19,874 bases of DNA from Zelonia costaricensis. Taxonomy: Eukaryota > Euglenozoa > Kinetoplastea > Trypanosomatida > Trypanosomatidae. Below, one piece after another: positions 15,784 through 19,874 of this stretch (within the stretch, counting starts at the first letter, position 1; the number at the start of each line of letters is the position of its first letter). The notes beneath the pieces are model-generated. The model was not told the DNA's origin. It did no database searches and worked only from the letters and a program-made list of their open reading frames with translations. A program made the translations under genes and the position numbers. The stretch is taken from assembly GCA_030849075.1 (NCBI GenBank), contig JASAOO010003062.1, forward strand, positions 1-19,874. The letters run 5' to 3'.

Positions 15784-18700
15784 TCAGTGTTCTCCCTGAC
15801 TAGGGGACTCACCGGCGGTCGCGTGGGCCGCCATCAGCGCCGCAGTGGCACCTGCCGTCGCAGCCGAGGATGGAACAGGGGACGCTGGAGCTGCCGCATC
15901 GTGATACTCGGCAGGGCGCGGCCCTGGCGACGCGTGGCGCGCTGCAGGCGCCGTACGTAACGAGCCACCTGCAGCCGCCTCCGCGGAGGCATCACCAGGC
16001 GCGTTGCTGCGGCGGCCGCTTTCCTCTTGCGAGGCCGCACCACCTGCACGCCCGCCACCGCCACACGGGCACCGCGACTTCGCGATCTCCTGACGCAGCG
16101 GCTCGATACTCTCACTCAGTGCCGCCCGCACGAGCGACGCGATGAGGTGCGCCGTCGCCTCGTCCACGCCACTGCCACTCTTCCCGCCGCTCTGGCCCTT
16201 GACGCCGTCTCCGCCAGCAGGCGGCTGCCCGCCGTCCTCGCCGTCGTCGGCATCGTCGCCGTCGGCCGCCGCCGCAATGGTGGTCACGGAGGCGGGCAGC
16301 CCGTCTTCGGCCTCGGCCTCCCCCCCACGGGCCACCGTGGCGAGGCCCCCTTCAGTGGTCTCACTGTCCTTAGCGTCTCGGTCCATGGCGTTGAGCATGA
16401 GCGACGTGCCGATCGGGTAGAACGTGATGTCGCGCACATCGAGAAGCCGCTGCACGTACGCCTCCTGCCCCGTGTACGAGTTGGGGTCCTTCTCGGAGAG
16501 ATAATGGAGGAAGAAGAGGTACTGCCACATGTTGTGCTCCTCGCCGATGTGCACGTCGTAGGCGCCAGGCTTCACCACGTCAAACTTGTTCCGCTCGATG
16601 CCGCAGATGAAGCACTTGGACTGCTGATCCGCGAGGATTGCCTGCTGGTGCGTGCGGTGCTGCGTCAGGCTGTCGATGATGACACCGAGGAACAGGTTGG
16701 CGCCGATGAGACTGACAATCAGGTAGTAGGCGATGCGGTAGAACATCATCCAGTACGCGTAGCCGTCCTTCGAGTAGAACACTGGCCAGTTTGTCACGTC
16801 ACCCACACCACCACCACTCCGCAGCGTGTCCACGTGCACGAGCCAGCACTGCGACAGCGTGTAGCAGTTGAAGCCGTTGTACCGGGTGCTGAGCGGGTTG
16901 AAGAGTTGCGAGAAGTTGTAGTAGCTGATATTCGCGCCAATCAGCACAAAGGTGAGGAGCAGCGCGTAGGTGAGGACAAGCAACTTGAAGTTCGCGCGCA
17001 GGGCGGCAAATAGGTTGGCAAGCACCGGGCTGTTGATGATGATCTGCAGCATCTGCACGGCAAACCAGATGCGGTGCTGAGCAAGGCCCATGATACTCAC
17101 AAAGCAGAAGAAGACATGCGGCAAGAACTCCTGGTGCCACACGGTGAAGTAGATGCTGAGGAAGACGCGCTCGTACCATGTGGGCTGCTGCCTTTGCGTG
17201 GTGCGCAGCAGCACCTCCGCCCGCTCCACGGCGATGTCGGTCTCCCCCAGCTTGACCAGCTCCTGTTCGCGCGCCGTGTGCCACGCCTGCCACCCCGTCA
17301 GGTAGCCCACCGAGGCGGGCCCCAGGCTGGCTTGTATCAGCAGCACCGCCTGCAGACAGATATCCACAATGCCGAGCCCCAATAGCGCGCGGTCAAAGCT
17401 GGCTGCCGTGCCGGAGTGGTACGGCGACGTCGCGGCGCGAATGCCGATCACCATGACGAGGTTGATGATGAGGACGATCAGCAGCCCCAGCGTGTTGATC
17501 TCGCGGCGGAACAGATTCAGCATGTAAGACACGAAGAAGCGCCGCATGCGGGCGTACCAGCTCACCTCCAGAATGACATTCGAGGTGCAGTTAAAGAAGT
17601 AGTGGACGCGCTCGTTGTCGCTCGTGCGCACCGCCCCGTGGATGATGCTGGTGCGGCGGTAGTCGAACAAGTTGTCCATGGCGGAGCTGAGGATGCGGAA
17701 GTAGACGCGCTCGAGCCGGCCATCGCGCATGATCTCGATTTTGGCGACCTTGGTGGCCACCTCACGATAGTACTTCGACTTGCGCAGCACCTGACGGATC
17801 GTCTGCCCACACTTGTCTGTGAACTCCTCCAGCGCGCTCGAGACGTCGCCGGCGCCGTTGCCGCGTTTGCCGCCGCTGGCATGCCGCGTGCGCGTCAGCG
17901 TCAGGTTGTGCATGTCGTGGCAGGCCCGGAAGAAGGTGAAGATGCTCACGGCGAGCACCAGCTCATCTTCCAGCTCCTCCGCACTGGATGGGTAGTCGCC
18001 GTGCCAGTAGTCCAGGAAGTAGCGCCCAAGCACCGTCGCGGTACCGGCAAGGTCCCCTTCCAGCAGGCCGCGCGGCTTAGCGCGGGCGATGGGGCCGTGA
18101 CTCGCCTCGTACGCAGCCGCGCTGCGGTCCATCGCCTGGCTCAGCAGGGAAAGGTCAACCGTGGACACGAGCTTGGACGCAAACTTGGAGTCATCGCGGC
18201 CCTCGACCAGTGCCAGCAGCGTCGACAGCGCCATCGTCTGTAGACGGTCCTGACAAGCGCGTCGGCGCCGCTCCAGCTGCGCTGCCTCCGACAGACCCTT
18301 GCCCTTGGATCGCAGCACGCGGAGGTGCTGTGAGCGGCCTTGGTACTCGACCTCGATGCTGTGCAGCAGCGCGCGGGGATCGGGGCGGAGGCGCTGCTCC
18401 AGCAGCAGCAGCGTCAGGTAGTCCGCCGCGTTGTACGCCACGAACGCATCCTGGTTCACAATGCACGGCCCCTGCAGCGCCTCCGCAATCGTCGACAGCA
18501 GCTGCACCATCAGATCAGACGTCACCTCGTTCGCCGTCTTCGGCGCCATCGACAGCAGCTCCACCAGCGCCTCCACAACGTTCACCGAGATGTTGTTGTC
18601 CGGCTGCGCCACAAGGTACGTCTGCAGCGACGCGTACTGCCCCGCGCACAGCAGCTGCAGCAGCTTCAGCTCCAGCCGGCAGTTCGCCATCAGCGTCAGG

Positions 18701-19874
18701 TAGTGCGCAGCCTCCGACGGGCTGCTCCCGTTCGCAAGCGCGTGGTAGTACGTGCGCAGCTCGTCCTTGAACTCCACAAAGTGGTTCCGCAGCACGAAGA
18801 ACAGCTGCTCGTTCGGGCTGTGTCGGCACACGCTGCGGTAGCACTCCTGCATCCCGCGGTGGCCGCGCATCAGCAGCGTGCACGCAGCCAGCAGCGCCGC
18901 ACGCTGCACGTCCGCCTTGCCATGGCCCACGAACTCGCACACCAGCGCGATCAGCGGCAGGGGCACCTCCAGCGACGCGTCACCGGCCCACCGCGCAAGG
19001 AGCGTCTGCCGCGACGGCACCGGCGTCGTCACGGCGATGTGCGCCGCGTCGCACTCCTGCGCCGCTATCGGCAGCAGCGCGCTGTCGTCGTACGGGTTGT
19101 TCGGCATCAGCACCACCAGCTGCCGCACCAGCGTCAGGATGAGCACCAGATAGTCGTGCGACAGCGACGGCATCACCGTGAACAGGATCCGCATGAACAC
19201 CGCGCCACGCGCACCAGACCGCAGCAGCACACCGGCAGCAGAGCTCAGCTGGTTCTCCTCGCTCGTGCGAGGATCATCGAGCAGATTCTCACGTAGGTAG
19301 TCCCGCCAGCGGGCGGCCATATCACGGTCGCTGTCGAGCCCTCCCGCGGTGGCGCTGTAGGCCACCTTGGCCACCGTCGCCACATCAGACCGCGGCGAGA
19401 GCAGCGACGCGGAGTTGCCCATGCGGCCGGCAGTCTTCAGAACGACCCCGGACGCAACGGATGCCAGCGCAGCCTCCGTCACCTGTGCACCTGCGTCCGA
19501 GAGTCGCTTCTGGTGGCCCTCGTTCTCAGACACCTGTGAGTCGAGGCAGCGCATTACCCGGTCCTCGAACTCGCCCCTCCAGCGCGCCGTGCCACGGAAG
19601 CCCACACTTGACGCGACCCTCAGACACGCCTGCACGGACTTCAACTGCTCCCCGCTCCACTGCGCGCCGTGAGGGACACGGAGCTTCGGTGGTGCCTGCT
19701 TCCCCCGCTGCGTTGTTGAACGAGAACTTGTCCCATCAAACGAAAACGCCACCACATCGCAGATCGCATCCACCAGCTCGTTCACCACCACGCTCAGCCG
19801 CGAGCGGGCGCGGTTCGACAGCTGCGCGATGCTGCTGCGGTACCGCGCACACACGCGCTGCGTGCACGCGCACA
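15784..19874 (-). CDS. IP3R: Inositol 1,4,5-trisphosphate receptor Ca2+ release channel (C-terminal part; 5' end outside window)
   Basis: IP3 receptors are tetrameric channels that release stored Ca2+; in T. brucei the homologue has been reported on acidocalcisomes. The frame is open to the right edge, so this is the last ~1,362 residues, and the IP3-binding core is not here. In order: an armadillo-type region (about 18700-19000), an RIH-associated segment with QGPCIVNQ near 18455-18480, then six hydrophobic segments (about 17440-17500, 17300-17391, 17075-17130, 17000-17070, 16915-16992, 16672-16750). The pore filter GGGVGD lies at 16798-16815 and GVIID ends S6. After it comes the family Cys2His2 module: CFICG at 16600-16614, then HIGEEHNMW. 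The match to animal receptors here is nearly residue by residue. The luminal loop before the pore is short, and the C-terminal tail (15787-16400) is acidic, Gly/Ala-rich and low-complexity, with one possible helix. The first GTG in the frame is not a real start. Confidence 0.95.
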   Translation of the reverse strand, partial: CACTQRVCARYRSSIAQLSNRARSRLSVVVNELVDAICDVVAFSFDGTSSRSTTQRGKQAPPKLRVPHGAQWSGEQLKSVQACLRVASSVGFRGTARWRGEFEDRVMRCLDSQVSENEGHQKRLSDAGAQVTEAALASVASGVVLKTAGRMGNSASLLSPRSDVATVAKVAYSATAGGLDSDRDMAARWRDYLRENLLDDPRTSEENQLSSAAGVLLRSGARGAVFMRILFTVMPSLSHDYLVLILTLVRQLVVLMPNNPYDDSALLPIAAQECDAAHIAVTTPVPSRQTLLARWAGDASLEVPLPLIALVCEFVGHGKADVQRAALLAACTLLMRGHRGMQECYRSVCRHSPNEQLFFVLRNHFVEFKDELRTYYHALANGSSPSEAAHYLTLMANCRLELKLLQLLCAGQYASLQTYLVAQPDNNISVNVVEALVELLSMAPKTANEVTSDLMVQLLSTIAEALQGPCIVNQDAFVAYNAADYLTLLLLEQRLRPDPRALLHSIEVEYQGRSQHLRVLRSKGKGLSEAAQLERRRRACQDRLQTMALSTLLALVEGRDDSKFASKLVSTVDLSLLSQAMDRSAAAYEASHGPIARAKPRGLLEGDLAGTATVLGRYFLDYWHGDYPSSAEELEDELVLAVSIFTFFRACHDMHNLTLTRTRHASGGKRGNGAGDVSSALEEFTDKCGQTIRQVLRKSKYYREVATKVAKIEIMRDGRLERVYFRILSSAMDNLFDYRRTSIIHGAVRTSDNERVHYFFNCTSNVILEVSWYARMRRFFVSYMLNLFRREINTLGLLIVLIINLVMVIGIRAATSPYHSGTAASFDRALLGLGIVDICLQAVLLIQASLGPASVGYLTGWQAWHTAREQELVKLGETDIAVERAEVLLRTTQRQQPTWYERVFLSIYFTVWHQEFLPHVFFCFVSIMGLAQHRIWFAVQMLQIIINSPVLANLFAALRANFKLLVLTYALLLTFVLIGANISYYNFSQLFNPLSTRYNGFNCYTLSQCWLVHVDTLRSGGGVGDVTNWPVFYSKDGYAYWMMFYRIAYYLIVSLIGANLFLGVIIDSLTQHRTHQQAILADQQSKCFICGIERNKFDVVKPGAYDVHIGEEHNMWQYLFFLHYLSEKDPNSYTGQEAYVQRLLDVRDITFYPIGTSLMLNAMDRDAKDSETTEGGLATVARGGEAEAEDGLPASVTTIAAAADGDDADDGEDGGQPPAGGDGVKGQSGGKSGSGVDEATAHLIASLVRAALSESIEPLRQEIAKSRCPCGGGGRAGGAASQEESGRRSNAPGDASAEAAAGGSLRTAPAARHASPGPRPAEYHDAAAPASPVPSSAATAGATAALMAAHATAGESPSQGEH

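Noticed and set aside
19852..19874. Start of the IP3 receptor at 19854
   Set aside because: The codon is GTG and the frame continues open to the window edge. The family's N-terminal ligand-binding part is missing, so the gene must continue outside.

Overview
The window looks like nuclear DNA of a trypanosomatid, most likely Leishmania or a close relative. All five convincing genes are intronless and lie on the minus strand, each separated by 1.2-3 kb of low-complexity sequence. That spacer DNA is rich in TG/CA runs, and its transcribed strand carries long polypyrimidine tracts. The coding DNA is GC-rich with C/G-ending codons. This is the layout of a polycistronic unit matured by spliced-leader trans-splicing. 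There is no strand switch, no recognisable tRNA, rRNA or snoRNA gene, no CRISPR array and no intact mobile element. The species cannot be fixed from the sequence alone.

In transcription order (high to low coordinates) the genes are: (1) the C-terminal ~1,362 residues of an inositol 1,4,5-trisphosphate receptor Ca2+ channel, whose N-terminal part lies beyond the right edge; (2) a 1,036-residue protein with a likely mitochondrial presequence and about 35-residue helical repeats of pentatricopeptide (PPR) type; (3) a 498-residue fusion of ankyrin repeats, a membrane hairpin and an alpha/beta hydrolase, ending in a dilysine motif; (4) a 176-residue PRL-type protein tyrosine phosphatase with a CaaX box; (5) a 771-residue Elp3-family radical SAM/GNAT protein with unusual metal-binding cysteine spacings.

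The spacers (1-618, 2935-4617, 5149-8205, 9703-10887, 13999-15783) hold UTRs, dinucleotide microsatellites and candidate spliced-leader acceptor sites. Open frames in these spacers, and opposite the genes, look like by-products of high GC content. A 16-base G run followed by an N at 14714 marks an unresolved assembly point.

The genes are linked mainly by co-transcription. Two of them (the IP3 receptor and the farnesyl-type phosphatase) belong to membrane signalling, one is predicted to be an ER-type membrane hydrolase, one probably acts on mitochondrial RNA, and one on tRNA or chromatin. Nothing in the sequence shows that they form one pathway. No clear unknown multi-gene system is visible. 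The most unusual items are the divergent Elp3, the ankyrin-hydrolase fusion and the W-periodic PPR-like protein.
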